In this document: in pieces, positions 1-8,803 of the stretch
Layout: each line of letters begins with the position of its first letter
How positions within the stretch are numbered: position 1 is the first letter of the stretch
Assembly (NCBI GenBank): GCA_014763895.1
Contig: JACXUM010000001.1
Coordinates: 122,024-186,023, forward strand
Reading direction: 5' to 3'
Length of the DNA: 64,000 bases
From: Campylobacterales bacterium
Lineage (GTDB): Bacteria > Campylobacterota > Campylobacteria > Campylobacterales > Sulfurovaceae
Translations under genes and position numbers: made by a program
The notes under the pieces: model-generated
What the model saw: only the letters and a program-made list of their open reading frames with translations
Databases searched by the model: none
Told to the model about the DNA's origin: nothing

Positions 1-597
1 CATCTTGCGCAAAAATATGAGATCATCTTCATTGCTCCGATAATTCTCACTCAAAAAGACGGCTATCATAAAACGATCGTCAAGATCACACATAAAAGTG
101 TCAGTTACTATGAGCAGCAGATACTTTTGCCTTATCCGCATTGGAACGAAAAAAAGTTCTTTGCCAATCCCGTTGAACCTTTAAAGGATGCGATGAGCTT
201 TACGATAAAAGGTTTTAAAGTCATGGTAATGGCCGGTTTTGAGTTACATTTCGATCCGTTTTGGGAACAGGTGACACGCAAAAAGATTGATTTGGTACTA
301 TTGCCGACAGCTTCGACTTTTGGCTCACATAACCGGTGGCGGGAGGTCATCAAGACCAAAGCATTTTTGCACGGCTGTTTTATTTTAAGGGCTAACCGTT
401 TGGGAGAATACAGTGACGGCGAAGTAAAATGGAAGTTTTACGGGGATACCATGCTTGTCAATCCTGAAGGGGAAGTTGTCATGATGTTGGAAGACAAAGA
501 ATCGATGTTGATTGAAGTACTCAACAAGTCAGAAATTACCCAGCACCGAAAATCCTGGGCTTTTGAGAGAGAGTTGAGTATCAGAAAGGAGCTTTGA
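1..597 (+). CDS. Nitrilase-fold (carbon-nitrogen hydrolase-like) protein, 5' truncated
   Basis: The reading frame is open from base 1, so the N-terminus, including the first catalytic Glu region, lies outside the window. What remains resembles the carbon-nitrogen hydrolase superfamily: a beta strand followed by VMVMAGFELHFD, then a strand VDLVLLPTAS-like segment (here IDLVLLPTAST) and a late RANRLGE segment. In active members the cysteine nucleophile sits where this protein has Gly (MAGFELHF against the usual ICYDLRFP). I infer a catalytically altered or non-enzymatic member. The stop is 1 base before the GTG of the next gene, so they are probably co-transcribed with it. Family assignment is fairly sure; substrate is unknown. 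Confidence 0.75.
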   Translation, partial: HLAQKYEIIFIAPIILTQKDGYHKTIVKITHKSVSYYEQQILLPYPHWNEKKFFANPVEPLKDAMSFTIKGFKVMVMAGFELHFDPFWEQVTRKKIDLVLLPTASTFGSHNRWREVIKTKAFLHGCFILRANRLGEYSDGEVKWKFYGDTMLVNPEGEVVMMLEDKESMLIEVLNKSEITQHRKSWAFERELSIRKEL

Positions 598-598
598 A

Positions 599-1273
599 GT
601 GACACCTGAAGTATATTTTAACAGACAGATACAGCTATGGGGCGAAGCTACTCAACGATCTTTACAGTCTAAGAAGATCGCAATTATCGGAAGCGGTGGG
701 CTTGGCAGTACACTGGCTCAGGCATTGGGTACGTCTGGGATCGGCGAGATCCATATGGTAGATTTTGATACGGTATCTTTGCATAACATTCATAGACAGA
801 TCGCATTTACATTAGCTGATGAAGGAAAGAATAAGGCTAAAACTATTGCACAACTGATCAAGAGCAAGAATCCCTTTGTTAATGTAATGGGATTTGATAT
901 GGATTTTGAAGCATTTTCAGGATTGGACAATCGTTATGATCTGATTCTTGATGCTACGGATAACTTACCGGTTAGAGCAGCGATCAATGCCTATGCGAAA
1001 AAGATAGGTACTCCTTGGGTCTATGCCAGTGTTGAAGAATTCAATGGACAGGTCTGTTTCTTTGAACAGGCTGATTTTCAGGTTTTCAACATTTCGGATC
1101 ACAAACCGGGAGGCATAGCTGCACCTATCGTCATGCATATCGGTTCGCTTCAAGCTAATTTGGCCTTGCGTTATTTGGCAGGATTGCCTGTAGTGAAAGA
1201 TAAACTTTATTATCTCTATTTTAATGATAAAGGCGAGCTGGTAACGCAAAAATTTGGAATGCCAAAAGCCTAA
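599..1273 (+). CDS. ThiF/MoeB/HesA-family adenylyltransferase-like protein
   Basis: A 224-residue E1-like protein. It has a Rossmann ATP-binding loop GSGGLGS at residues 31-37, the acidic VDFDTV strand that follows, the N-x-x-R-Q signature (HNIHRQ) and the DATDN segment, all typical of enzymes that adenylate the C-terminus of ThiS/MoaD-type sulfur carriers. The CxxC zinc pairs and the C-terminal rhodanese domain of longer MoeB/ThiF proteins are absent, so it is a minimal form. The GTG start directly follows the upstream nitrilase-like gene. Whether it serves thiamine, molybdopterin or another carrier cannot be told here; no carrier gene is adjacent. Confidence 0.8.
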   Translation: MTPEVYFNRQIQLWGEATQRSLQSKKIAIIGSGGLGSTLAQALGTSGIGEIHMVDFDTVSLHNIHRQIAFTLADEGKNKAKTIAQLIKSKNPFVNVMGFDMDFEAFSGLDNRYDLILDATDNLPVRAAINAYAKKIGTPWVYASVEEFNGQVCFFEQADFQVFNISDHKPGGIAAPIVMHIGSLQANLALRYLAGLPVVKDKLYYLYFNDKGELVTQKFGMPKA

Positions 1274-1317
1274 AAGTGATAAAATATCTTTCATAATAAA
1301 GGTGTAAGGAGTAGCAG

Positions 1318-1653
1318 ATGAAAAACAGAGTGTTCTTGGTGATGATACTCGCTTTATGGTTAGCCGGCTGTACACAAGAGACTCAGAATTCCATGAGCCG
1401 TTCTTTGCAAAACTGGACAGGAACCAATGGAGTGCTGGATATCTATGCAGGTGATAAATTGGTTCACCGATTTATCAAAATCGATAAAGTATCAACTGCT
1501 TATGGAACCAATGACAGCAATCCAAGGCCTTATCGTTATGGATATGGATATGATGACAAGAATTTCAATGCAAAAGTGGATGAGGGCGAAAAAAAGGTTT
1601 ACTTTGAATTTTCAGATTATTCCACCAATTACATTTTTTATGAAAACAATTAA
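1318..1653 (+). CDS. Small putative lipoprotein
   Basis: A 111-residue protein with a lipoprotein signal peptide: a basic start, a hydrophobic stretch and a lipobox LAGC with the modified Cys at residue 18. The mature part is polar, with a Tyr/Gly-rich stretch near YRYGYGYDD. I do not recognise a functional family. An AGGAG-like ribosome site (GTAAGGAGTAGC) lies just upstream of the ATG. It sits between the ThiF-like gene and ridA, which have no obvious envelope role. Confidence 0.7.
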   Translation: MKNRVFLVMILALWLAGCTQETQNSMSRSLQNWTGTNGVLDIYAGDKLVHRFIKIDKVSTAYGTNDSNPRPYRYGYGYDDKNFNAKVDEGEKKVYFEFSDYSTNYIFYENN

Positions 1654-1680
1654 TCTTACAATTTAAAAGGAGAAAGAAGA

Positions 1681-2070
1681 ATGAAATTTATTGCAACCAA
1701 AGAAGCACCTCAAGCAATTGGACCGTATTCCCAGGCAGTTGAGTACAATGGGTTGATCTATACATCCGGACAGATCGGTTTAAATGAAAAAGGTGAAATG
1801 GTAGCCGATGATGTTGAAAACCAGACACATCAAGTACTTAAAAACCTTTTCTATGTACTTGAATCTGCAGGTGCGCATTTCAATGATGTCATCAAAACAA
1901 CGATCTATTTGGTTGATATGAAAGATTTTGACAAAGTTAATAGCATCTATGCCCATTATTTTGGAATTCATAAACCAGCAAGAAGTACTGTAGCGGTAAG
2001 ATCACTTCCAAAAAATGCATTGATCGAGATTGATTGTATTGCTATTGCAAATGCCGATTACAGTTTTTAA
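1681..2070 (+). CDS. ridA: RidA/YjgF reactive imine deaminase
   Basis: A 129-residue, full-length RidA-family protein. In the family, trimers hydrolyse 2-aminoacrylate and related imines released by PLP enzymes such as threonine dehydratase, which prevents damage to PLP enzymes. Recognisable segments are the N-terminal APQAIGPYSQAV, the central YTSGQIG, and the C-terminal PARSTVAVRSLPKNALIEID, which contains the substrate-carboxylate-binding Arg. A strong GGAGAAAGAAG ribosome site precedes the ATG. It stands just upstream of the L21/L27 promoter. Confidence 0.92.
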   Translation: MKFIATKEAPQAIGPYSQAVEYNGLIYTSGQIGLNEKGEMVADDVENQTHQVLKNLFYVLESAGAHFNDVIKTTIYLVDMKDFDKVNSIYAHYFGIHKPARSTVAVRSLPKNALIEIDCIAIANADYSF

Positions 2071-2124
2071 GAGGGAAAGTAAAAAATAAGTTTTAGTTTA
2101 AAAAAAGATTAAAACTTATTTGGG

Positions 2125-2130
2125 TATAAT
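2125..2130 (+). promoter_or_regulatory. Putative -10 box for rplU-rpmA
   Basis: A TATAAT hexamer in the context GGGTATAAT lies 39 bases before the rplU start, with AT-rich, T-tract sequence upstream and no good -35. This is the usual look of sigma-70 promoters in Campylobacterota. Confidence 0.55.
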
Positions 2131-2168
2131 CACGAACTTTTTAAAAAATAGATAGTAAAGGGTTTGCA

Positions 2169-2474
2169 ATGTACGCAATCATTAAGGCAAGTGGCCAACA
2201 ATTCAAGGTCAAAGAAGGCGATATCGTTTGTTTTGACAACATGAATCTTGAGCCAAAAAGTGCAGTAGAGTTTAAAGAAGTTCTTGCACTTGATAATGGT
2301 GAATTGACTGTAGGTACTCCTTTTGTAGAAGGTGCCGTAGTCAAAGGTGAAGTGATCAACGAAGGTAGAGATAAAAAAGTGATCATTTACAAAAAAAGAA
2401 GAAGAAAAGATTCAAAACTTAAAAGAGGTTTCAGAAGAGACTTCACAAGAGTAAGAATTACTAAAATCGCATAA
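2169..2474 (+). CDS. rplU: 50S ribosomal protein L21
   Basis: A 101-residue protein matching L21 over its length: start [18 protein letters not shown], the [10 protein letters not shown] segment, and a basic C-terminal [15 protein letters not shown] stretch that contacts 23S rRNA. It is followed 9 bases later by rpmA, the conserved L21-L27 pair, with obg a short distance downstream as in most bacteria. Confidence 0.97.
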   Translation: MYAIIKASGQQFKVKEGDIVCFDNMNLEPKSAVEFKEVLALDNGELTVGTPFVEGAVVKGEVINEGRDKKVIIYKKRRRKDSKLKRGFRRDFTRVRITKIA

Positions 2475-2483
2475 GGAGCAAAG

Positions 2484-2738
2484 ATGGCACACAAGAAAGG
2501 TCAGGGGTCTACCCAGAATAACCGTGATTCAGCTGGACGTCGTTTAGGTGTAAAAAAATTTGGTGGTGAGGCAGTTATCCCAGGTAATATCATCATCAGA
2601 CAAAGAGGAACAAAAGTACATCCTGGCAATGGTGTAGGTATGGGTAAAGATCATACTTTATTTGCGCTTGTTGAAGGTGTTGTAAAATTTGAAAACAAAA
2701 CAGCTACAAGAAAAAAAGTTTCAGTAGTTCCTGCATAA
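2484..2738 (+). CDS. rpmA: 50S ribosomal protein L27
   Basis: An 84-residue L27. It begins [16 protein letters not shown] and keeps the glycine-rich N-terminus that reaches toward the peptidyl transferase centre, then [13 protein letters not shown] and the [16 protein letters not shown] core. There is no Firmicutes-type cleavable leader. An AAGGAGCAAAG ribosome site precedes it. Confidence 0.97.
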   Translation: MAHKKGQGSTQNNRDSAGRRLGVKKFGGEAVIPGNIIIRQRGTKVHPGNGVGMGKDHTLFALVEGVVKFENKTATRKKVSVVPA

Positions 2739-2746
2739 TTTCATAG

Positions 2747-2774
2747 AGACCTGCTAAAAGCGGCAGGTCTTTCT
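2747..2774 (+). terminator. Rho-independent terminator after rpmA
   Basis: An 8-bp perfect stem AGACCTGC/GCAGGTCT with an 8-base loop is followed by a short T-rich tail. It sits 8 bases after the rpmA stop and before the convergent lipoprotein gene, so it may also serve the minus strand. Confidence 0.7.
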
Positions 2775-2800
2775 ATCCTATCTATATCTTATAATTTCAT

Positions 2801-3076
2801 TTATTTCAATCGACATTTATTGCGTCCGAGAAACCATCCGTCTTCGTATGATTGGTTATTGTTAAATAAACGGTGGGATTTTGTATACTCTCCTTGAGCT
2901 GTACGGCAACCATCTTTAATGCCATGTCGATAGTTTTCATCCAGATTCTGGCCGAAATAGATACCATTATAATAGTACCCTCCCGCTTTGGGTGGTACGG
3001 TAGATGGTGCACATGCAGTTGCCAGAAGACTCAAAATGGCTGTTAACGATATATTATATAGATTGAGATATTTCAT
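2801..3076 (-). CDS. Small putative lipoprotein
   Basis: A 91-residue protein with a signal peptide ending in a lipobox-like ATAC (Cys about residue 22, LLATACAP). The mature part has two further Cys and reads as a small exported domain (GIKDGCRTAQGEYTK and a C-terminal DGWFLGRNKCRL). I recognise no known function. It is transcribed away from obg; the two genes share a short divergent promoter region. Confidence 0.7.
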   Translation of the reverse strand: MKYLNLYNISLTAILSLLATACAPSTVPPKAGGYYYNGIYFGQNLDENYRHGIKDGCRTAQGEYTKSHRLFNNNQSYEDGWFLGRNKCRLK

Positions 3077-3108
3077 AAAACCTCCATTTCTTTATGTTCG
3101 CTCTCATA

Positions 3109-3114
3109 ATTATA
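3109..3114 (-). promoter_or_regulatory. Putative -10 box for the small lipoprotein gene
   Basis: TATAAT read on the minus strand (ATTATA on plus), 33 bases upstream of the lipoprotein ATG and back-to-back with the obg promoter. Confidence 0.45.
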
Positions 3115-3136
3115 GCGATAATTGTTCTAAATTCGA

Positions 3137-3142
3137 TATAAT
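3137..3142 (+). promoter_or_regulatory. Putative -10 box for the obg-proB-fmt-birA-parAB run
   Basis: TATAAT in ATTCGATATAATTCG, 59 bases before the chosen obg start. No consensus -35 is visible. The genes downstream follow with overlaps or 1-base gaps through parB. Confidence 0.5.
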
Positions 3143-3200
3143 TCGAAATCGTATTTCCCATGTTTAATAGTTGGGTTTTTTTATTGTAAAGGTTTGTCTA

Positions 3201-4313
3201 ATGTTTGTAGATAGTGTAGAACTTACGGTAAGTTCAGGTAAAGGCGGGGCCGGTGCAGTTTCATTCTGGACAGAGAAATTCGTTATAAAAGGCGGTCCTG
3301 ACGGTGGTGATGGCGGTCGTGGGGGTTCTGTATTTTTTCAGGTAGATAATAATACAGATACTCTTTCGGCACTGCGTGGCAGGAATGTAATTAAAGCCGA
3401 AAATGGCCGTCCTGGCGAAGGAAGAAGATGCTACGGCAGAAAAGGCAAGGACACCATTATAGTCGTGCCACCAGGTACGCAGGTTATCGATATGGAAACG
3501 GGTGAATTACTGCTCGATCTTATGCAAGAAGGTGAAAAGGTTCTATTCCTAGAAGGCGGGAAAGGTGGACTTGGCAACATGCATTTTAAAAGTTCAAGTA
3601 ACCAGCGCCCTACGTATGCACAGCCTGGATTACCTGGTGTAACAAAGCATGTTAGACTAGAAATGAAACTCATTGCAGATGTCGGTTTGGTTGGATACCC
3701 TAATGTGGGCAAATCGACATTGATTTCCACACTTTCAAATGCCAGACCGGAAATTGCAAATTATGAGTTTACAACGTTGACCCCGAAATTGGGTGTTGTG
3801 CATGTTGGCGACTATGATTCTTTTTTGATGGCAGATATTCCGGGTATTATCGAAGGTGCAAGCGATGGGAGGGGTTTAGGGCTTGAATTTTTGAAACATA
3901 TCGAAAGGACCAAAACCCTGTTGATTATGATCGATATTTCTAATTATAGAGAGATGAAGTATCAGTATGAGACTTTGCTGGTTGAATTACAGCGTTATTC
4001 TGAGGCATTGGCAAAACGAAAGTATGCTATTGCGATCACCAAAGTAGATGCAGTGCCCGAAGAGGATGCTAATGGACTGATCAAAGTTTTCTTAAACGAT
4101 ATTGGCCTTCAAGCCAATGATACACTAAACACGTATAGGGCAGATAGCCGTTATATCAGTTATGGATTCAAAAAAGAGTTTGGTGTTTCTTTGCCACAGA
4201 ATGAACCGCTGTTTGTATTGCCGATTTCTTCTGTTTCCCATTTAAATACAGAAGCATTGCGATATGCATTGGGTGATTTTGTGAAAAATGTAGCAGAGGA
4301 GAATGAGGCATAG
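3201..4313 (+). CDS. obgE: GTPase Obg/CgtA
   Basis: A 370-residue ribosome-associated GTPase involved in 50S assembly and stress control. The Obg domain has the glycine-rich [12 protein letters not shown] and GGDGGRGGS stretches; the G domain has G1 GYPNVGKS (residues 165-172), switch [14 protein letters not shown] TTLTP, G3 DIPGIIEGA and G4-like TKVD. I chose ATG 3201, where the family N-terminus [10 protein letters not shown] begins and which has AAAGG about 9 bases upstream; a TTG at 3171 would add ten untypical residues. There is no C-terminal OCT domain. proB follows with no gap. Confidence 0.95.
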   Translation: MFVDSVELTVSSGKGGAGAVSFWTEKFVIKGGPDGGDGGRGGSVFFQVDNNTDTLSALRGRNVIKAENGRPGEGRRCYGRKGKDTIIVVPPGTQVIDMETGELLLDLMQEGEKVLFLEGGKGGLGNMHFKSSSNQRPTYAQPGLPGVTKHVRLEMKLIADVGLVGYPNVGKSTLISTLSNARPEIANYEFTTLTPKLGVVHVGDYDSFLMADIPGIIEGASDGRGLGLEFLKHIERTKTLLIMIDISNYREMKYQYETLLVELQRYSEALAKRKYAIAITKVDAVPEEDANGLIKVFLNDIGLQANDTLNTYRADSRYISYGFKKEFGVSLPQNEPLFVLPISSVSHLNTEALRYALGDFVKNVAEENEA

Positions 4314-5078
4314 ATGGAGCGAATCGTCATCAAAGTCGGGTCTCACGTTTTAACTGAAAACGGTGCAGTAGCAAGGGTGCGGTTATTAAGATTAGTGGAA
4401 TTGATCGTTGATTTGCAAAAAAATGGATATGAAGTCATTTTGGTCAGTTCAGGTGCTGTTGCAGCGGGATATAGTCAGCTTCCATTGGATAAAAAGATTG
4501 TAGCTAACAGACAGGCATTGGCGGCAATCGGACAGCCGTTACTACTTAAAATGTATCAGGAAAAGTTTGGCATCTTCGGTATTTTATGTTCACAAGTATT
4601 ACTCAGTGCAGACGTATTTGAGTACCCGGGACACATTGCACATGCCAAAGCGGCGATCGACACGCTGTTGGAAAACAAGGTCGTTCCTATTATCAATGAG
4701 AACGATACAGTAAGTATTGAAGAATTGGTATTTGGTGATAATGACAGGCTTTCTGCACATGTAGCACATTATTTTGATGCCGAGCTTTTAGTGATTCTTT
4801 CGGATATCAATGCCTATTATGATAAGGATCCGCATAAATTTACGGATGCCAAACAGCGCTCGATTGTGCATGAAATAGATGAGGAAGAACTTCAAGCAGA
4901 ACATTCTCCAAATAATGCATTTGCAACGGGAGGAATCGTTACCAAACTCCAAGCTGCGGATTTCCTTCTAAAACACAACAGAAAAATGTTTTTGGCAAAC
5001 GGTTTTGATCTAACTGACGTAAAAAGCTTCTTGATTCAAAAAGTACATCAAGGGGGGACTCTTTTTGTCAATGGTTAA
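4314..5078 (+). CDS. proB: Glutamate 5-kinase
   Basis: A 254-residue amino-acid kinase catalysing the first step of proline synthesis, glutamate to glutamyl-5-phosphate. Seen are the nucleotide loop VKVGSHVLT, the [10 protein letters not shown] segment, the NENDTVS glutamate-binding region and the GTGG-like [13 protein letters not shown] stretch. It lacks the C-terminal PUA domain of E. coli ProB, as in other Campylobacterota. proA and proC are 15 kb away in this window, so the pathway is not one operon. Overlaps fmt by 8 bases. Confidence 0.95.
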   Translation: MERIVIKVGSHVLTENGAVARVRLLRLVELIVDLQKNGYEVILVSSGAVAAGYSQLPLDKKIVANRQALAAIGQPLLLKMYQEKFGIFGILCSQVLLSADVFEYPGHIAHAKAAIDTLLENKVVPIINENDTVSIEELVFGDNDRLSAHVAHYFDAELLVILSDINAYYDKDPHKFTDAKQRSIVHEIDEEELQAEHSPNNAFATGGIVTKLQAADFLLKHNRKMFLANGFDLTDVKSFLIQKVHQGGTLFVNG

Positions 5079-5988
5079 AAAAAGAATCGTCTATATGGGT
5101 ACCCCCCATTATGCACGAGAGATACTTGATACGCTGATCAAGGCTGAAGACATGAGTGTGACATTGGTCCTAACTCAGCCTGATCGTCCGGTTGGACGTA
5201 AAATGGTACTTACGCCACCGCCTGTGAAAGTATTGGCTGAACAACACAGTATCGAAGTACTTCAGCCGATCAAACTTACAGATGAGGGTATTATAGATGC
5301 TATCAAGGTACAAAACCCGGACTTTATTGTTGTAGCGGCATTTGGACAGCTTTTGCCAAAAGAGGTACTTGACATTGCTCCATGTATTAATCTCCATGCA
5401 TCTCTTCTTCCCCAATATAGGGGTGCTTCCCCGGTACAACAGTCACTGCTGAACGGTGATGAAGTAACAGGTGTGACATCCATGCTCATGGAAGAAGGGC
5501 TTGATACGGGTCCAATGCTGGAAAAATTAGAGTTTAAGATTCCTCAAGATATGAGATTATATGCATTGATGCAGCAATTGACCGATGATGCCTGCAAACT
5601 GACCCTTTCTACGATACGAAATTTTGAGAGTATTACTCCTGAAACACAAAATGATGCAGAGGCGACACTTTGTAAAAAGATCAAAAAGAGTGATGGTGAA
5701 GTGGATTTTGAAAATGCTGTTGTGATGTATAACAAATATCGTGCATTTGAAGGTTGGCCCGGTATATTTGCTTCGAACGGGACCAAATTTGACGATCTTG
5801 GCCTTGTCGACGTAGAAAACAAACACAGACCTTACGAAGTACTTGGGTTTGAAGGTGAGAGCATAATCGTTGGATGTGCAAAAGGAAGTATCAAAATAGG
5901 AACTATCCAGCCTGCATCAAAAAAAGCAATTTCTGCCAAAGCATATTGTGTAGGGAGGGGCATCAAAGTTGGAGATTCTATCATTTGA
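5071..5988 (+). CDS. fmt: Methionyl-tRNA formyltransferase
   Basis: Formylates initiator Met-tRNA using 10-formyl-THF. The N-terminal catalytic domain shows [11 protein letters not shown], the loop [12 protein letters not shown], and [17 protein letters not shown], the formyltransferase signature; a C-terminal OB-like domain follows. The start is ambiguous: TTG 5065 is 7 bases after AGGGGGG, ATG 5071 is 13 bases after it; I prefer the ATG because the family begins right at that point. It overlaps proB by 8 bases and birA by 20. Confidence 0.95.
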   Translation: MVKKRIVYMGTPHYAREILDTLIKAEDMSVTLVLTQPDRPVGRKMVLTPPPVKVLAEQHSIEVLQPIKLTDEGIIDAIKVQNPDFIVVAAFGQLLPKEVLDIAPCINLHASLLPQYRGASPVQQSLLNGDEVTGVTSMLMEEGLDTGPMLEKLEFKIPQDMRLYALMQQLTDDACKLTLSTIRNFESITPETQNDAEATLCKKIKKSDGEVDFENAVVMYNKYRAFEGWPGIFASNGTKFDDLGLVDVENKHRPYEVLGFEGESIIVGCAKGSIKIGTIQPASKKAISAKAYCVGRGIKVGDSII

Positions 5989-6604
5989 TCTTCTTCCTTC
6001 TACGCAAAGATATCTTGAAGAGAAGATTCAAAGCGGTGAGCTGACTGCACCTGTGGCCGTTATTACAAAAGAGCAGAGTTCGGGCATAGGAAGCAGGGAT
6101 AATAGTTGGTCGGGTGGAGATGGAAACTTTTTTGCTTCTATTGCTTTCAACGTCGATATGCTTCCTGAAGACCTTGCGCTCAGTTCAGCTTCGATCTATT
6201 TCTCATTCATTATGAAAAAAGTACTGGTAGAATCTGGTGCAAACGTATGGTTGAAATGGCCTAATGATTTTTATCATGATAACAACAAAGTTGGTGGGAC
6301 GATCACGAAAAAAGTGAAAGATCATTTAGTGTGCGGTATCGGAATAAATCTAAAAAATGAGCAAAACGGCTATAAATCCCTGAAGACCGATATTGAACCG
6401 AATCTGTTGCTTGAAAAGTATATTTTTGCCCTTGAAAAATCTACAAAATGGAAGCAAGTTTTTAGTGAGTATGAGATAGAATTTGAAAGAAGCAGAAGCT
6501 TTTCAGTACACATTGAAAAGTCTAAAAAGAGCCTGAAAGATGCCGTTTTGTGCAAGGATGGTTCATTGATAATGGAAGGGAAGAGGATATTTAGTTTACG
6601 ATGA
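5969..6604 (+). CDS. birA: Biotin-[acetyl-CoA-carboxylase] ligase
   Basis: A 211-residue monofunctional biotin protein ligase that activates biotin as biotinyl-AMP and attaches it to the biotin carrier protein. Motifs: SSGIGSRDNSW with the following GGDGNFFAS (biotinyl-AMP loop), KWPNDFY and KVGGTITK. There is no N-terminal helix-turn-helix, so it is not the repressor type. The TTG start at 5969 has AGGGAGGGG 8 bases upstream and lies inside the end of fmt; its stop overlaps the parA start in ATGA. Confidence 0.92.
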   Translation: MEILSFDLLPSTQRYLEEKIQSGELTAPVAVITKEQSSGIGSRDNSWSGGDGNFFASIAFNVDMLPEDLALSSASIYFSFIMKKVLVESGANVWLKWPNDFYHDNNKVGGTITKKVKDHLVCGIGINLKNEQNGYKSLKTDIEPNLLLEKYIFALEKSTKWKQVFSEYEIEFERSRSFSVHIEKSKKSLKDAVLCKDGSLIMEGKRIFSLR

Positions 6605-7386
6605 GCGAAGTGATCAGTATAGCCAACCAGAAAGGTGGCGTAGGAAAAACAACAACAGCGGTAAATTTGGCTGCCTCATTGGCTGAGAACGGTAAAAAAG
6701 TATTGCTTTTGGATATCGATCCTCAATCCAATGCAACAACTAGTCTCGGATTCAGTAGAGCAGATTATGAGTTTAATATCTATCACGTTTTGATAGGAAC
6801 AAAAAAACTCTCTGAAGTAACTTTGAAAACCAAGCTCAAAGGCTTGCATTTAGTTCCTTCGAACATTGGGCTTGTTGGTATTGAAAAAGAGTTTTACAAT
6901 CCGAAGAAAAAAAACCGTGAATTGATACTGAAAGAGAGAATTGCAGAAATTGCTGATCGATATGATTTTGTCATTATTGATTCGCCTCCGGCACTTGGTC
7001 CGATTACAATCAATGCTTTGAGTGCTTCAGATTCAGTTATTATCCCTATCCAATGTGAGTTCTTCGCGCTTGAAGGTTTGGCACAATTGCTGAACACTGT
7101 CAGTTTGTTGAAAAAGACGATCAACCCGAAACTGAAGATCAAAGGATTCCTGCCGACGATGTACTCTTCGCAGAATAATCTTTCCAAGCAGGTATTGGCA
7201 GATTTGACACATCATTTCAAAGATAAGCTTTTTCATCTTAAAAAAGCACAAGAGTGTATCGTGGTACCAAGGAATGTTAAAATAGCAGAAAGCCCGAGTT
7301 TCGGACAACCGGTGACAGAATATGCTTCTACATCCAAAGGGTCGGTTGCTTATCGCGATCTGGCTACTGTAATCATAGGAAACTAA
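6601..7386 (+). CDS. parA: Chromosome-partitioning ATPase ParA/Soj
   Basis: A 261-residue ParA-family ATPase. The deviant Walker A KGGVGKTTT is at residues 11-19, Walker A' LLDIDPQSNATTSLG follows, and VIIDSPPALG is Walker B. With ParB bound to parS it drives origin segregation. There is no N-terminal DNA-binding extension, so this is the chromosomal type rather than plasmid Ia. parB starts 1 base after its stop. Confidence 0.95.
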   Translation: MSEVISIANQKGGVGKTTTAVNLAASLAENGKKVLLLDIDPQSNATTSLGFSRADYEFNIYHVLIGTKKLSEVTLKTKLKGLHLVPSNIGLVGIEKEFYNPKKKNRELILKERIAEIADRYDFVIIDSPPALGPITINALSASDSVIIPIQCEFFALEGLAQLLNTVSLLKKTINPKLKIKGFLPTMYSSQNNLSKQVLADLTHHFKDKLFHLKKAQECIVVPRNVKIAESPSFGQPVTEYASTSKGSVAYRDLATVIIGN

Positions 7387-7387
7387 T

Positions 7388-8257
7388 ATGGCATTGGGTA
7401 GAGGGCTTGGGGAAATCCTAAGCGAAGTAGAAGAAGCATACCAAAAAGACCTGAGCAATATTGACAGCTTTGAATTGGAGGCACAGGGTGCTCGGATCGA
7501 AGAGTTGGATGTTGACAGTATCGCGCCCAACCCGTTCCAGCCTCGTAAACATTTTGATGAAGCAGCACTTGCAGAACTTAGCAAGTCGATTCAGGAACAT
7601 GGTCTTCTGCAGCCTATCGTTGTAATCGAGAAAGGGGACGGCTATCTTCTTATCGCCGGTGAACGCCGTCTTAGGGCCCATAAACTTGCTAAAACCCCTA
7701 AGATTAAAGCAATCATTGCCCAGGCAGATATTGATGATGTCAAATTACGTGAACTTGCACTGATAGAAAATATTCAAAGGGAAAATCTCAATCCGATTGA
7801 ATTGGCTAATTCTTATGCAGAACTCATAGAAGTACATAACATCACACACGATGAGCTCTCCGATGTTGTTCATAAAAGCCGTTCTCAGATCACCAATACA
7901 ATGCGCCTTTTAAGTCTTAGCCCCTATGCTCAAACAGAGTTGGTGAACGGTAAGATTTCACAAGGGCATGCAAAAGTTATGATAGGACTTGATGAAGAAA
8001 AACAGAAAGTACTGATTCAAAGTATCCTTGGGCAAAAGCTTAGCGTAAGAGAGACTGAGAAAATGGTTCAGCGCTATAAAGAAAAAGGCAAAATTAAAAT
8101 GCCCTCAGCAGTGAAACAAAAAAATTTTCTTGAATCATACAAAAAAGAGTTTGATACAAGAATTCCTTTTTCATACAAACTTAAAAAAAACGGTATAGAA
8201 ATCAAATTCAAAAATAAGCAGGATGTGGATGCTTTTTTAGCATTACTGCATCGATAA
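7388..8257 (+). CDS. parB: Chromosome-partitioning protein ParB/Spo0J
   Basis: A 289-residue CTPase and centromere-binding protein. The order is an N-terminal ParA-interacting MALGRGLGEIL segment, the ParB/Srx CTP fold with NPFQPRKHFD and GERRLRAHKLA, ENIQRENLNP, a helix-turn-helix (TNTMRLLSLSP region), and a C-terminal dimer domain. I did not find a parS-like 16-bp palindrome nearby. In Campylobacterota parAB commonly precedes the ATP synthase operon, as here. Confidence 0.95.
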   Translation: MALGRGLGEILSEVEEAYQKDLSNIDSFELEAQGARIEELDVDSIAPNPFQPRKHFDEAALAELSKSIQEHGLLQPIVVIEKGDGYLLIAGERRLRAHKLAKTPKIKAIIAQADIDDVKLRELALIENIQRENLNPIELANSYAELIEVHNITHDELSDVVHKSRSQITNTMRLLSLSPYAQTELVNGKISQGHAKVMIGLDEEKQKVLIQSILGQKLSVRETEKMVQRYKEKGKIKMPSAVKQKNFLESYKKEFDTRIPFSYKLKKNGIEIKFKNKQDVDAFLALLHR

Positions 8258-8326
8258 ATATAAGAATTAATAATAGCCTAAAATATTTTCTTCCAAATCG
8301 CAATATTTTAATCAAATCCTCATATC

Positions 8327-8332
8327 TATAAT
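8327..8332 (+). promoter_or_regulatory. Putative -10 box for the ATP synthase operon
   Basis: TATAAT within ATCTATAATGG, 34 bases before the first ATP synthase gene, in an AT-rich 109-base gap after parB. Confidence 0.5.
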
Positions 8333-8366
8333 GGTAAAATATTGCGAAATTACATGAGGAGTATTA

Positions 8367-8789
8367 ATGCTTGACATACATTTACCGTTAATGTTGTTCG
8401 TTTTAGCGTTATTTCTGATTCTTCTTGTTCTTTTAAATTCAATGCTATTTCAGCCATTAGTAAAATTTATGGATGATAGGAACCATTCGATAGCAAAAGA
8501 TTTGGAAGCGGCAAAAAGTCTCAGCGGTAACAGTGGCGAACTGAATGCCAAGGCAGATGAAAATATTAGCAATGCTAAAAATGAAGCTGCTACAATACGA
8601 CAAAAGGCAGTTGAAGAGCAGAAATTGTTGGCTGCAAGTAAAGTCGAAACCAAACAGAATGAACTTGATAAAGAATATGCAAGTTTTCTTGAGAGATTGA
8701 CTTCAGACAAAGAAAACCTCAAAAATGAACTTCTTTCTCAAATGCCTCTATTCAAAGAGAGCCTAAAAGCTAAATTTAGCAAACTATAG
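8367..8789 (+). CDS. atpF': F0F1 ATP synthase subunit B' (second b-type stator)
   Basis: A 140-residue protein with one N-terminal membrane helix (about residues 7-28) followed by a long charged helix, the layout of a b-type peripheral stalk subunit. It precedes a second b subunit, so the stalk is probably a b-b' heterodimer as in many Campylobacterota and cyanobacteria. A TGAGGAG ribosome site precedes the ATG. Genes for subunits a and c are not in the window. Confidence 0.85.
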   Translation: MLDIHLPLMLFVLALFLILLVLLNSMLFQPLVKFMDDRNHSIAKDLEAAKSLSGNSGELNAKADENISNAKNEAATIRQKAVEEQKLLAASKVETKQNELDKEYASFLERLTSDKENLKNELLSQMPLFKESLKAKFSKL

Positions 8790-8803
8790 GAGAGGGGAAG
8801 AAG

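Noticed and set aside
7033..7584. 183-codon minus-strand frame opposite parA-parB
   Set aside because: Shadow of ParA and ParB; no signal or family resemblance.
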